Source of the DNA: an uncultured Clostridia bacterium
GTDB lineage: Bacteria > Bacillota > Clostridia > Oscillospirales > Acutalibacteraceae
Length of the DNA stretch: 15,085 nucleotides
Reading direction: 5' to 3'
Assembly (NCBI GenBank): GCA_937919155.1
Contig: CALFPM010000197.1
Location: 1 to 15,085 of the forward strand
Below, piece by piece: positions 9,601-15,085 of the stretch. A model generated the notes under the pieces. That model saw only the letters and a list, made by a program, of their open reading frames with translations, had not been told where the DNA came from and did no database searches. How positions within the stretch are numbered: the stretch's first letter is position 1; every line of letters begins with the position of its first letter. The translations under genes and the position numbers were made by a program.

Positions 9601-10163
9601 TGTGATTCAATGAGGGCAGACTGTGCGATTTCCTTTTCGCTTTTTCCCGTTTTCATTGCTTTGCGTGAAATAATACGGCGATACATTTCCTTGGTTTCGC
9701 TATCCATAACGGGATAATGACCGCTCGGATCGGCACAAAGCACTTCCTCCGCATCAAAAAGGCTCTCTGAAATATAATTGAAATCAGTTTCGCCGAGCCT
9801 GCGCAGAGATGAAAGAGAATTTTCAAAAAATGCATCTTCTGCCGCAACAGCACCCTGCGCCGCATAATCAATCAGCACACTTTTCAGTGCAAGCTGCAAA
9901 TAACCCGATTTTATTCCGTTCATTCTGCCGAAAAATGCAACTATATCTTCATCATCGGGCAGGATGCCATTTTTGCAAAGCTCCGCACACTGCAAAAAAA
10001 GTGCGGCAAACCAGTCAACGCCTTTAAATTTTTTGCATTCATTTGCAGTCTGCACGGCACTGTCCCACAAAAAATAATAGTCATCAGAAAGTGCACCATT
10101 ATTTGAATTTCTCTTGAAAATACGGGATGCATATTTCACTTTCGAAGCAACATTTTCACTCAT
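6642..10163 (-). CDS. Compact cyclic beta-1,2-glucan synthase-like protein: GT84 plus GH189-like module, no GH94
   Basis: This encodes 1173 residues from ATG 10163, with AAGGAG about 9 nt upstream. Membrane segments are likely near 207-245, 589-630, 655-690 and 709-748. The GT84-type core at about 280-570 carries LDSDT (D412, D414), the HPLNRP stretch, a YQQLFGESIFCGKGLIDVDA block, SHDIIEGEYLRT and HRWVRGDWQ (557-565), all matching NdvB/ChvB-class synthases. Residues about 755-1165 match the following GH189-type transglycosylation module: RTSPTNIG (806), NWYDVTTL, VDSGN, SYYDMFMSEAR, SWTGTMFEY, the SESE segment and GFYEAADYT. Known family enzymes are near 2800 residues and continue into a GH94 phosphorylase module that trims chain length. 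Here the frame ends naturally after LLEEKIQ, and no GH94 remnant lies downstream. The expected product is a beta-1,2-glucan made from UDP-glucose at the membrane; cyclisation is inferred, not shown. The gene is co-directional with the spoVAD remnant and the 47-residue ORF, 12 bp after the latter. Confidence 0.85.
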   Translation of the reverse strand: MSENVASKVKYASRIFKRNSNNGALSDDYYFLWDSAVQTANECKKFKGVDWFAALFLQCAELCKNGILPDDEDIVAFFGRMNGIKSGYLQLALKSVLIDYAAQGAVAAEDAFFENSLSSLRRLGETDFNYISESLFDAEEVLCADPSGHYPVMDSETKEMYRRIISRKAMKTGKSEKEIAQSALIESQKDGCHIGKYIVASPPVRKGYLYLVMEVIMPLFAAFATGILSKSMLVGALVFFPAWEILRHPIQTASLKGIVPERFPRLSAECENVKNVNALLTVSVILPSADNIKKLEKHLEYLYLSNCTNQIKICCLADFKGADMPAMPEDKVILGAAISAVERLNRKYSGGFILAVRPRTYSKTQGNFIGKERKRGAISELVRAIKGQRKGFSMICGDTKSLGKTKYIIALDSDTEPVFDSALELIAVAEHPLNRPVISGGKVTEGYGILVPEARNRQKNGKATVFSLIMAGAGGITAYASFFCERYQQLFGESIFCGKGLIDVDAYYKVLDDTLPAESVLSHDIIEGEYLRTAFLPDIQITESFPDNVDAFYRRLHRWVRGDWQNIPFIYGENPLGFLSKYKIFDNLRRGLTPALCLGAILWSVVIQGDSGVFLACVSIFALGAQSFFACINSMKSGVFSAFSRLYFSDVIPEGIACILRGLFLVVYSARESTVCVSAAVTAIWRMFVSRKKLLEWQPAAQSESFGKSGLFMGIPSLVFGGILVAFGLPVHRLAGLIILADIPLTLYSCRDRKNKRKEITEKQRERLLTYAAAMWGYFDDYCTEKFNFLPPDNVQFVPSVKIASRTSPTNIGMMLVSVLAARDFGFITSEELAQRLAKSLDSVDKLEKYEGNLFNWYDVTTLKTAEPRFVSAVDSGNFLCCLTALKEGLKEYQGECRELEGIIGRIAGIIDKTNLSSMYNHQRKLFHIGISPDDGKKSGSYYDMFMSEARMMSYFAVAHRQVPKNHWGSTGRITKKCGRYTGMASWTGTMFEYFMPALFLWAPVGSLSREALCFCLYCQRKSAKGRPFGVSESEFHSFDGKMNYKYKAHGVQSLAIKRGMDSEYVVSPYSSFLTLTIAPSLSMKNLSRFLKMRMYDKYGFYEAADYTSEKNKGDFSIVKSYMSHHIGMSMISAANAANWQCMQRRFMSDSSMFGAKSLLEEKIQTNTKKPEL

Positions 10164-10175
10164 AATCCTTGCTCC

Positions 10176-10319
10176 TTATATGCTGCGCCAGAATTTGAAA
10201 GCCAGGCAGCAGCAAACGACCACACTGCCTGCAACAACCGCTTTTTTGGCATATTCTATCACCTTTACGGTTTTAAAAGCCGCATCGGCAACCCTGATGG
10301 CATTTGTAAGCTCGTTCAT
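10176..10319 (-). CDS. Small membrane peptide (47 residues) between spoVAD remnant and GT84-type gene
   Basis: The ORF starts at ATG 10319, one base after the TAA of the spoVAD fragment. GGGAGG sits 5 nt upstream, so translation coupled to spoVAD is likely. It ends at 10176, 12 bp before the GT84-type start. The peptide begins MNELTNAIRVADAAFK, an amphipathic helix, followed by a hydrophobic stretch with VVCCCLAFKFW near the C-terminus that could span or dip into the membrane. It is far too short for SpoVAE (roughly 115-120 residues, multi-spanning) and lacks its motifs. I do not recognise a family. The tight spacing on both sides argues that it is a real gene in the operon and perhaps a partner of the glucan synthase-like enzyme. 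Confidence 0.65.
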   Translation of the reverse strand: MNELTNAIRVADAAFKTVKVIEYAKKAVVAGSVVVCCCLAFKFWRSI

Positions 10320-10320
10320 A

Positions 10321-10764
10321 TTAACCTCCCGTCAGCAAAACTCCGTGAGCAACGGCAGGAATACTCTCACTCTGAAGAGTTGAAACTCCCGACATCAGCG
10401 CACCCGTGCCCACAAAAAAAACTTTTTTCAGTTCGCCTTTTTCAATTTTGCCGAGAATCTCGGAACACACAACGGCTCCGCTGCAGCCGCACCCCGAGCC
10501 TCCTGCCCCCGTGTCTTTCTGAGTGGCAATATCAAAAATCATCAGTCCGCAATCCTCGTGAACGGATGAAATATCAACATTCTCCTGCTTGACCATAAGC
10601 TCGCAAAGAAGCTCAGACCCCACCGCACCAAGATCGCCCGTCAGAATCATATCATAGTCTGCAGGCTGAGTGTTGGTGTCTGCAAGAAAATCCGCTATGG
10701 TGCGACAAGCAGCAGGTGCTGATGTCAAGGGTACACCATAAAAAAGACTTGTATGGATATCCAT
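10321..10764 (-). pseudogene. spoVAD: spoVAD, C-terminal half only
   Basis: The frame gives 147 residues, while SpoVAD proteins are about 330-340. From about residue 15 it matches the second half of SpoVAD: the SAPAACRTI block, YDMILTGDLGAVGSE, EDCGLMIFD, the GGSGCGCSGAVV loop, then FVGTGALMSG and ESIPAVAHGV to the end. SpoVAD binds dipicolinic acid for its uptake into the forespore; its thiolase-like fold needs both halves, so this fragment is unlikely to work. The first ten or so residues are encoded by the terminator of the upstream phosphoesterase gene, and an in-frame TAA lies three codons before the ATG. The ATG has only AAAAGG 5 nt ahead, inside the terminator stem. The missing 5' half marks a deletion, insertion or assembly join close to 10720-10745. 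The stop is 1 bp from the next ORF, so the original operon order is kept on this side. Confidence 0.8.
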
Positions 10765-10775
10765 ACAAGCCTTTT
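10740..10775 (-). terminator. Strong terminator of the phosphoesterase gene
   Basis: A perfect 22-nt palindrome (10748-10769) gives a 9-bp CTTGTATGG stem with an ATAT loop. It is extended by AAAAGG pairing with TCTTTT and followed by a T-run on the minus strand (10740-10745 are all A on the plus strand). It begins 3 bp after the stop of the phosphoesterase gene. The spoVAD fragment has its only ATG inside this stem. Confidence 0.85.
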
Positions 10776-10778
10776 AAA

Positions 10779-11978
10779 TTAGTCTGCGTATTTAACCTGT
10801 CTGCCTGTAACAAGCTCTCCGAAGCCAACGTAAACCCAGAGAATAACCTTCTGGAAGAAGCCTTTGAATGCAATGTCAAGCGCGGTTCTGAAGCCGTAAT
10901 TATCGCCATTCTGCATTTCATTGATTGCATAATTCATATCGAAAATGTCATACCAATGAACAACTCTGCTTGTGAAAACCGAAGTGTCTTTTTCGTCAAC
11001 CTCAAGAATTCTGTAGCCATACTGTGTTGAATATCTGTCGCCGTTGTAGCGTGTGCTGGGTGACTCTGAAAGAACAATACCTTTATAGGTAACGCCGAAA
11101 GCGTTTGTGTGGTCGTGACCCGTAAACATTCCGAGAACGTCGCCCTGCTCAACCATTGCATCGAACTGACCGAAATTTTCAAGACCGGGACAAGGCTTTT
11201 CCATTAATATTCCGTAATTTACTGCCTCGGGATCAAAAACGTAATATTCATCAGTGTAAATATTTTCAACTGAAAAAAGTTCTTTGGAATCGATTTTTTT
11301 AAGCCCGTCAAAAACCTCGGAAACAATAATATGCTGGAATACAAACGAATAAACAGGCTCGCCGCCGTTTGCCGCTTTCAGTTCATCTGACTTTGCTTTG
11401 TACCATTCAACCTGATCAGCCTGTACGCACGCATAATTGCCGTTTGCATCGTAATCATTTGAGTCGAACACCCAGAGATTGAAAGCAACTTTTTCTCCGT
11501 CAGATGACATAACGGGAATATTATATGTTCCGCACCCCGAAAGTGAGTCGCCGTCATCAACGGAAACCGAGCAGGAAAAGGTGTTGTAATAAGCCATAAG
11601 CTCTTCTCTTGTCATTCCCTTTTCGTTTTCAGAATCGTGGTTGCCGAAAGTCACCGCAACGGAAATATTTCTCACCTCAAAAACACCCATAAGCGCATCA
11701 ATGAGTCTTTTTGTTTCTGCCTCATCACCTATGTTATCAACGTTATCGCCCGTAATAACAACAATATCGGGGTTTTCAATGTCGCAAGCCTCGCCGATTG
11801 CCCAGACAGAAGCGTCAAGGTTCGCCGCCTCGAGATGAGTATCAGTAACGTGCATAACCCTGAGCTTGCCGTTTTCGCCAAATTTTATTACTTCTGCAGC
11901 AAAGGCAGGAATTGAAGCGCAGATTACCGTTGCAATTGCAAGAATAACCGCAACAGACTTTTTGAAAATAGTCATCAT
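10779..11978 (-). CDS. Secreted calcineurin-like metallophosphoesterase
   Basis: This encodes 399 residues. Tandem ATG codons at 11978 and 11975 follow GGAGG by 7 nt; the first is used here. Residues 1 to about 28 are a signal peptide ending in PAFAA. The metallophosphatase signature is complete: D46-x-H48 (DTH), G77-D78-N79, G112-N113-H114-D115, H216 (QH) and G287-H288-D289-H290, which together bind a dinuclear metal centre. This is the pattern of extracellular phosphoesterases, including purple acid phosphatase-like and 3',5'-cyclic nucleotide phosphodiesterase-like enzymes. The substrate cannot be read from the sequence. Residues about 360-392 form a hydrophobic/amphipathic tail (FKGFFQKVILWVYVGFGEL) similar in style to the tail of the neighbouring beta-helix protein; it may associate with the membrane or envelope. 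The gene has its own promoter and terminator, so it is a single-gene unit. Confidence 0.9.
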   Translation of the reverse strand: MMTIFKKSVAVILAIATVICASIPAFAAEVIKFGENGKLRVMHVTDTHLEAANLDASVWAIGEACDIENPDIVVITGDNVDNIGDEAETKRLIDALMGVFEVRNISVAVTFGNHDSENEKGMTREELMAYYNTFSCSVSVDDGDSLSGCGTYNIPVMSSDGEKVAFNLWVFDSNDYDANGNYACVQADQVEWYKAKSDELKAANGGEPVYSFVFQHIIVSEVFDGLKKIDSKELFSVENIYTDEYYVFDPEAVNYGILMEKPCPGLENFGQFDAMVEQGDVLGMFTGHDHTNAFGVTYKGIVLSESPSTRYNGDRYSTQYGYRILEVDEKDTSVFTSRVVHWYDIFDMNYAINEMQNGDNYGFRTALDIAFKGFFQKVILWVYVGFGELVTGRQVKYAD

Positions 11979-12008
11979 ATTCTTTCCTCCAAAAATTCAT
12001 ATGACGGT

Positions 12009-12037
12009 ATTATACCGCTGATTCGGATATTAATCAA
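12009..12037 (-). promoter_or_regulatory. Sigma-A type promoter of the phosphoesterase gene, with palindrome over the -10
   Basis: On the minus strand TTGATT (12032-12037) is followed by exactly 17 nt and TATAAT (12009-12014), a perfect -10. The start codon is about 31 bp downstream of the -10. The -10 lies inside a 13-nt palindrome, CGGTATAATACCG, which could be a repressor operator or just symmetry of the box. Confidence 0.85.
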
Positions 12038-12040
12038 TAG

Positions 12041-12066
12041 AAAAAGTGCGCAGAATTTCTCTGCAC
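12041..12066 (-). terminator. Possible second terminator after the beta-helix gene
   Basis: On the minus strand, GTGC-AGA pairs with TCT-(GC)-GCAC around a GAAAT loop, leaving a 2-nt bulge, and is followed by TTTTTC (12041-12045 are A on the plus strand). It lies between the main terminator at 12098-12125 and the phosphoesterase promoter, where it could stop leftover read-through. Confidence 0.4.
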
Positions 12067-12097
12067 GGCTGAAAACACACCAAATCAGACTGAAAGC

Positions 12098-12125
12098 AAA
12101 AAGCTGCTTCTTTCGAAGCAGCTTT
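12098..12125 (-). terminator. Terminator at the end of the galactokinase-beta-helix operon
   Basis: An 11-bp stem (AAAGCTGCTTC paired with its complement) closed by a GAAA tetraloop is followed on the minus strand by TTTTT and then GCTTTC. It starts 5 bp after the stop of the beta-helix gene. Stem, GNRA loop and T-run make a typical intrinsic terminator. Confidence 0.85.
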
Positions 12126-12129
12126 CGGA

Positions 12130-13743
12130 TTAATCAAATATCACATATATCTCGTGCATCAATGTTTGAATGATATTGATGATGGTTCGGATAATTTTTT
12201 CAAATATGTTTTCGCCCTCGTATTCCGCATCCGTGCCTGTGCCGCCGTAGCAACCGATATTCACGCTTTCAATCTCATTGCCGAAGAAATCCTTTCCAAC
12301 GCCGTCAATCTTAACGCCTGCGCCGATAAGGGGCGAATCTGCAGAAAGTCTGAAGCTCTCGGGGTCGGAATAATCATCGCCTGAAAATCCGGGTACGGTG
12401 TTCATTGCGCCCAAATCAACAAGAGGACTCATAGCATTGTAATAGCAGTTGTTCTCAAACACATTGTTCCTTGAGGGGTCAACATTATAAGAAAAGGTTG
12501 CGCCGTCAACAGGAACAATTATGTTGTTGGCAATATATGAATCATAAAGATTTCTGAACTGAAATTCACCGCAGTTGATAATCGTGTTGTTGTAGAAACT
12601 GAAATTATGCTCACCGCAGGCACCGACTGCCGTTGTTGAGCGAGCCTTGTTATCGTTCACCGAAAGACAATAACGCACGGTGTTGCCGTGATGTCCGCTG
12701 TAGTTGGGATTGTTGCACATAAAGCGCACATTGTCGTGGGAGTAGATATACTGATAGGTGCAATTGTGGGAATAAGAATCAAAGTCAACGGCCATACCGT
12801 CACCGATATTTTTCTGACCGGCAATTTCGCAATACTGAATAGTGCTGCTTTCGCTGCCCCAGAACCACATTGCGGCGGTGAAATATTCAATTCTTCCGTC
12901 TTCAAGAAGTTCTGCGCCGCCCTGACAGCAGTTGATTGCTCGGCAATGAGTAACAAGAGCACCCTTGCAGATGCCGACCACCACAGCCTCGGCATCCATT
13001 TCGTGGAAGTAGCAGCCTTTGACAAGCAAACCCTCATTATATACGGGGTCAACATCTTTTTCTTCGCACCAGGGTGCCTGTTCTTCGTTCCATGAACCCC
13101 AGATCATAAATCCGTTTGCGCAGTTATAAACCTCGCAGTTTGTGATTGTCAGGTCATTGACCGCGTATCTTGACTTTGCAGGCAGACCTTTGACCATAAC
13201 GGCAGCTCTTGCAACTGCGGCACCGTTTGAAAAATCGTCACGGCTGTGAACCTCATAATTCTGCATATCAAAGAAATAAACATTGTCAATGATTATTCCC
13301 TCTGAGGTCTGATTATAAGTATCAATCCATATTCCGCCGCCGTTGGGAGCTGAAATTCTCAGGTCGGAAACCGTAACGTATGAGCAGTCAAAAAGGCGCA
13401 GAACCTCTGTCTTCTCATTTGTGTAAAGCAGAGCGGTTTCTCCCTCGCCGTAAGACGAAACAACAATGGGATTATCTTTTGTTCCGTTGCAGGTCAGAGT
13501 TGAATTGCATTCATACTCTCCGCCGTTGCGGAAAAGAAAATGAGTGCCCGGTTTAACCTCAAGATTTTTCAGGCCTGCAATAGTCTTTACCGCACTGTCA
13601 ATCTCTGTTCCGCTGTTTGAATCGTCACCATCAATGGCATCGATATAGTAGTAATTTCTGCTATTCTCTGCCGCATAAGCGAAACAACCTGCACTTACAA
13701 AAACAACAGCAAGCGCAACAAGAATGCACAATATTTTCTTCAT
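12130..13743 (-). CDS. Secreted right-handed beta-helix (pectate-lyase-like) protein
   Basis: This encodes 537 residues from ATG 13743. The ribosome site is modest (AGAGGC, overlapping the upstream stop), so coupling to the nucleotidyltransferase gene 12 bp away is likely. Residues 1 to about 24 are a signal peptide (AYA cleavage). The Cys at 20 lacks a good lipobox, so a lipoprotein is unlikely. The mature start reads YYIDAIDGDDSNSGTE, the opening typical of parallel beta-helix polysaccharide-active proteins. Residues about 40-480 hold repeated short strands with N/C/D turns (VTVSDLRIS, IIIDNVYFF, LTITNCEVYNC, LLVKGCYFHEM, STIQYCEIAG). The fold is shared by pectate lyases, some glycosidases and epimerases. 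I cannot place a catalytic triad, so activity and substrate are open. The last 25 or so residues (FEKIIRTIINIIQTLMHEIY) form a hydrophobic/amphipathic helix. Confidence 0.85.
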   Translation of the reverse strand: MKKILCILVALAVVFVSAGCFAYAAENSRNYYYIDAIDGDDSNSGTEIDSAVKTIAGLKNLEVKPGTHFLFRNGGEYECNSTLTCNGTKDNPIVVSSYGEGETALLYTNEKTEVLRLFDCSYVTVSDLRISAPNGGGIWIDTYNQTSEGIIIDNVYFFDMQNYEVHSRDDFSNGAAVARAAVMVKGLPAKSRYAVNDLTITNCEVYNCANGFMIWGSWNEEQAPWCEEKDVDPVYNEGLLVKGCYFHEMDAEAVVVGICKGALVTHCRAINCCQGGAELLEDGRIEYFTAAMWFWGSESSTIQYCEIAGQKNIGDGMAVDFDSYSHNCTYQYIYSHDNVRFMCNNPNYSGHHGNTVRYCLSVNDNKARSTTAVGACGEHNFSFYNNTIINCGEFQFRNLYDSYIANNIIVPVDGATFSYNVDPSRNNVFENNCYYNAMSPLVDLGAMNTVPGFSGDDYSDPESFRLSADSPLIGAGVKIDGVGKDFFGNEIESVNIGCYGGTGTDAEYEGENIFEKIIRTIINIIQTLMHEIYVIFD

Positions 13744-13755
13744 TTTCTTCGCCTC

Positions 13756-14493
13756 TTATTTGTTTATTCCTTTGTATTCCGCCTTGACTTTTTCGTAACT
13801 TTCAAGGTTGCCTATGTCATATCGGCTGCCGGGCATTTCCATTGCGTGAACAGCCGTCTGTGTGCAGAGCCAGGCAATATAACTGCCGGGGGCATCCGTG
13901 CCGCATCCCTCGTCAATGCCTTTCTGAACAAGCCTTGCATCGGCTTTTGTGTAGAAATAAAAAGGAGGGCAGCACCAATTTGTTGCAGGTGTGGGTGATT
14001 TCTCCGTCATATTGAGAACTTTATCCGCCTCATCAATGGTAACAACGCCGCATTTGAGAAGCTTTTTGAACTCGGGTTCATAATATCTCATTATGCAGGA
14101 GGTTACCTTTTCTTTTGCGTATGCAACAAACTTTGTGAGGCTGAAGTCAAGAACGTTATCGCCTGCAATAACAAGCATATCATCGTCAAGATTCAGCTTT
14201 TCGATTGCAAACTGAATATCTTTTACAGCGCCAAGTCTTGTTTCGTTTGACTCGGTTCCGTCGTCCACCACCGTGATTTTCTGTGTTTTTTCTGCTGCCC
14301 ATTTTTCAAAATGGCAAGCGTATTTATGATTTGAAATAACAACATATTCATCAACTTCGCCTGATGTATCGATATCATCAACAAGCCAGTCAAGAATGGT
14401 TTTGTCGCCAACCTTGAGAAGAGGCTTGGGAAAATTTTCGGTCAAAGGATAAAGACGGGTAGCGTATCCTGCCGCTAATATAAGACATTTCAT
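13756..14493 (-). CDS. Sugar-1-phosphate nucleotidyltransferase (RmlA/GlmU-N-like)
   Basis: This encodes 245 residues from ATG 14493. A TTG at 14502 is in frame but sits only 2 nt from the GGAGG site; the ATG is 10 nt away and puts the motif at the usual distance from the N-terminus, so it is preferred. LAAGYATRLYPLT (6-18) and FPKPLL (21-26) are the nucleotide-binding signature of NTP transferases. GDN at 111-113 is the metal-binding Asp site, and GSRYDIGNLESY near 222-233 is the usual C-terminal metal/sugar region. There is no left-handed beta-helix acyltransferase extension, so this is the simple class. It joins a sugar-1-phosphate to a nucleotide, giving an NDP-sugar and pyrophosphate. 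It lies 5 bp after the galactokinase stop, which suggests it uses that kinase's product (galactose-1-phosphate or a related sugar phosphate). The exact sugar and base are not readable. Confidence 0.85.
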   Translation of the reverse strand: MKCLILAAGYATRLYPLTENFPKPLLKVGDKTILDWLVDDIDTSGEVDEYVVISNHKYACHFEKWAAEKTQKITVVDDGTESNETRLGAVKDIQFAIEKLNLDDDMLVIAGDNVLDFSLTKFVAYAKEKVTSCIMRYYEPEFKKLLKCGVVTIDEADKVLNMTEKSPTPATNWCCPPFYFYTKADARLVQKGIDEGCGTDAPGSYIAWLCTQTAVHAMEMPGSRYDIGNLESYEKVKAEYKGINK

Positions 14494-14498
14494 ACGGT

Positions 14499-15085
14499 TC
14501 AATCCTCCGCTTTCTTTAAATTAACACCGTCTGCACTTTCGCAGATGTGAACGGAATATTTGCCCTCCAAATGAGGAAATGCTTCCAGATATTCACGGGT
14601 AACGTTTTCGATAATGCTTTCTTCAAAATCGGGATTGATGAGTGCCATACAGCAGCCTTTGAATCCTGCACCCGAAAAGCGTCCGCCGTAAATTCCTTCG
14701 GTGTGAACCATAATTTCATATAGCTTTTTAAGTTCGGGAGAGCCTGTTTCCCAGTTATAAATTGAAGATTTGCCGCTTTCAAACGAAAGTCTGCCGAATT
14801 CTTCGATATCACCGTTTCTCCATGCCTCTGCGCCCTTCTGCACACGGTCAAACTCGGTATACCAATGCTCGGCACGCTTGCGCCAGTTTTCGGGCAGGCG
14901 GTCCTTAAACTGCTCGTATACCTCTCTGGGCACCTCTCTCAGATTGGTCTCCTCAAACTTGCCGTATTCCATACCTGCATATGCCTTTAAAGCATAGGCG
15001 GCACTGCGGCACTCGTCAACACGCATATTGAATGCCGAGCCTGCAAGAGAGCGTTCAAGACCGCTGAAGAAAATTGCGATTTTGT
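14499..15085 (-). CDS. galK: Galactokinase, GHMP family, C-terminal part (5' end outside window)
   Basis: The frame is open to the window edge, giving 194 residues plus a partial codon; full proteins of this type are roughly 390-430. An internal Met at 15026 is not the start, because family-like sequence (FSGLERSLAGSAFNMRVDECR) continues upstream to the edge. GGRFSGAGFKGCCMALI is GHMP motif 3, which helps bind the sugar and phosphates. The region from RVDECRSAAYALKAY through the helical middle fits the galactokinase C-terminal domain. It phosphorylates galactose at C1 with ATP in the cytoplasm; a closely related sugar kinase activity cannot be excluded without the N-terminal signature. It is the first gene seen of the operon with the nucleotidyltransferase and beta-helix genes. 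Confidence 0.8.
   Translation of the reverse strand, partial: KIAIFFSGLERSLAGSAFNMRVDECRSAAYALKAYAGMEYGKFEETNLREVPREVYEQFKDRLPENWRKRAEHWYTEFDRVQKGAEAWRNGDIEEFGRLSFESGKSSIYNWETGSPELKKLYEIMVHTEGIYGGRFSGAGFKGCCMALINPDFEESIIENVTREYLEAFPHLEGKYSVHICESADGVNLKKAED

Noticed and set aside
10176..10319. Calling the 47-residue ORF spoVAE
   Set aside because: SpoVAE is more than twice as long with several membrane spans and conserved Gly/Pro motifs, none of which are present.
12688..13095. Plus-strand ORF of 135 codons opposite the beta-helix gene
   Set aside because: It is antisense to a repeat-rich fold with clear signal peptide and operon context; the long frame comes from codon bias of the real gene.
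13684..13743. Lipoprotein signal in the beta-helix protein (Cys at residue 20)
   Set aside because: The residues before the Cys (VSAG) do not give a proper lipobox, and an AYA type I site follows directly.
14500..14502. TTG start for the nucleotidyltransferase
   Set aside because: The GGAGG site is only 2 nt away; ATG at 14493 has workable spacing and the family-typical N-terminus.
1..15085. CRISPR arrays, tRNA or rRNA genes, transposases, integrases or phage genes
   Set aside because: No regularly spaced repeats, no cloverleaf or rRNA-like segments, and no mobile-element protein motifs were found on either strand.

Overview
All convincing genes in this window are on the minus strand, so the transcriptional order runs from high to low coordinates. 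The sequence suggests a spore-former lineage of Clostridia, most likely a gut or rumen Oscillospirales/Ruminococcaceae-type bacterium. The basis is strong GGAGG ribosome sites, a spoVAD remnant, very large secreted proteins with a dockerin-like tail, and a GHMP galactokinase paired with a sugar nucleotidyltransferase. The genus is inference from gene content only.

Region 1 (15085 to 12100): the 3' part of a galactokinase, a sugar-1-phosphate nucleotidyltransferase and a secreted parallel beta-helix (pectate-lyase-like) protein lie 5 and 12 bp apart, and the cluster ends in a strong terminator. Region 2 (12066 to 10740): a secreted calcineurin-like phosphoesterase has its own near-consensus promoter (TTGATT-17-TATAAT) and its own terminator. 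Both exported proteins end in a similar hydrophobic/amphipathic C-terminal helix.

Region 3 (10764 to 6642): a 5'-truncated spoVAD starts inside the phosphoesterase terminator. It is followed after 1 bp by an unlisted 47-residue membrane peptide gene and then by a 1173-residue GT84-type cyclic beta-1,2-glucan synthase-like protein that keeps the GT84 and GH189-like modules but has no GH94 module. This looks like the tail of a spoVA-linked operon cut off from its promoter by a rearrangement or an assembly join.

Region 4 (6641 to 5556) is about 1.1 kb without a protein gene. It holds a terminator, several AT-rich hairpins and short repeats, a consensus promoter (TTGACA-17-TATATT), and a roughly 260-nt structured leader with a possible 16-codon leader ORF. 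Region 5 (5555 to 1): the leader drives a 1672-residue secreted protein with FIVAR-like helical repeats and a C-terminal dockerin-like module. A terminator-like hairpin separates it from the 5' part of another secreted protein that runs off the window.

The most interesting items are the compact glucan synthase-like enzyme with its small membrane partner behind a broken spoVAD, and the long leader RNA of the giant dockerin protein.
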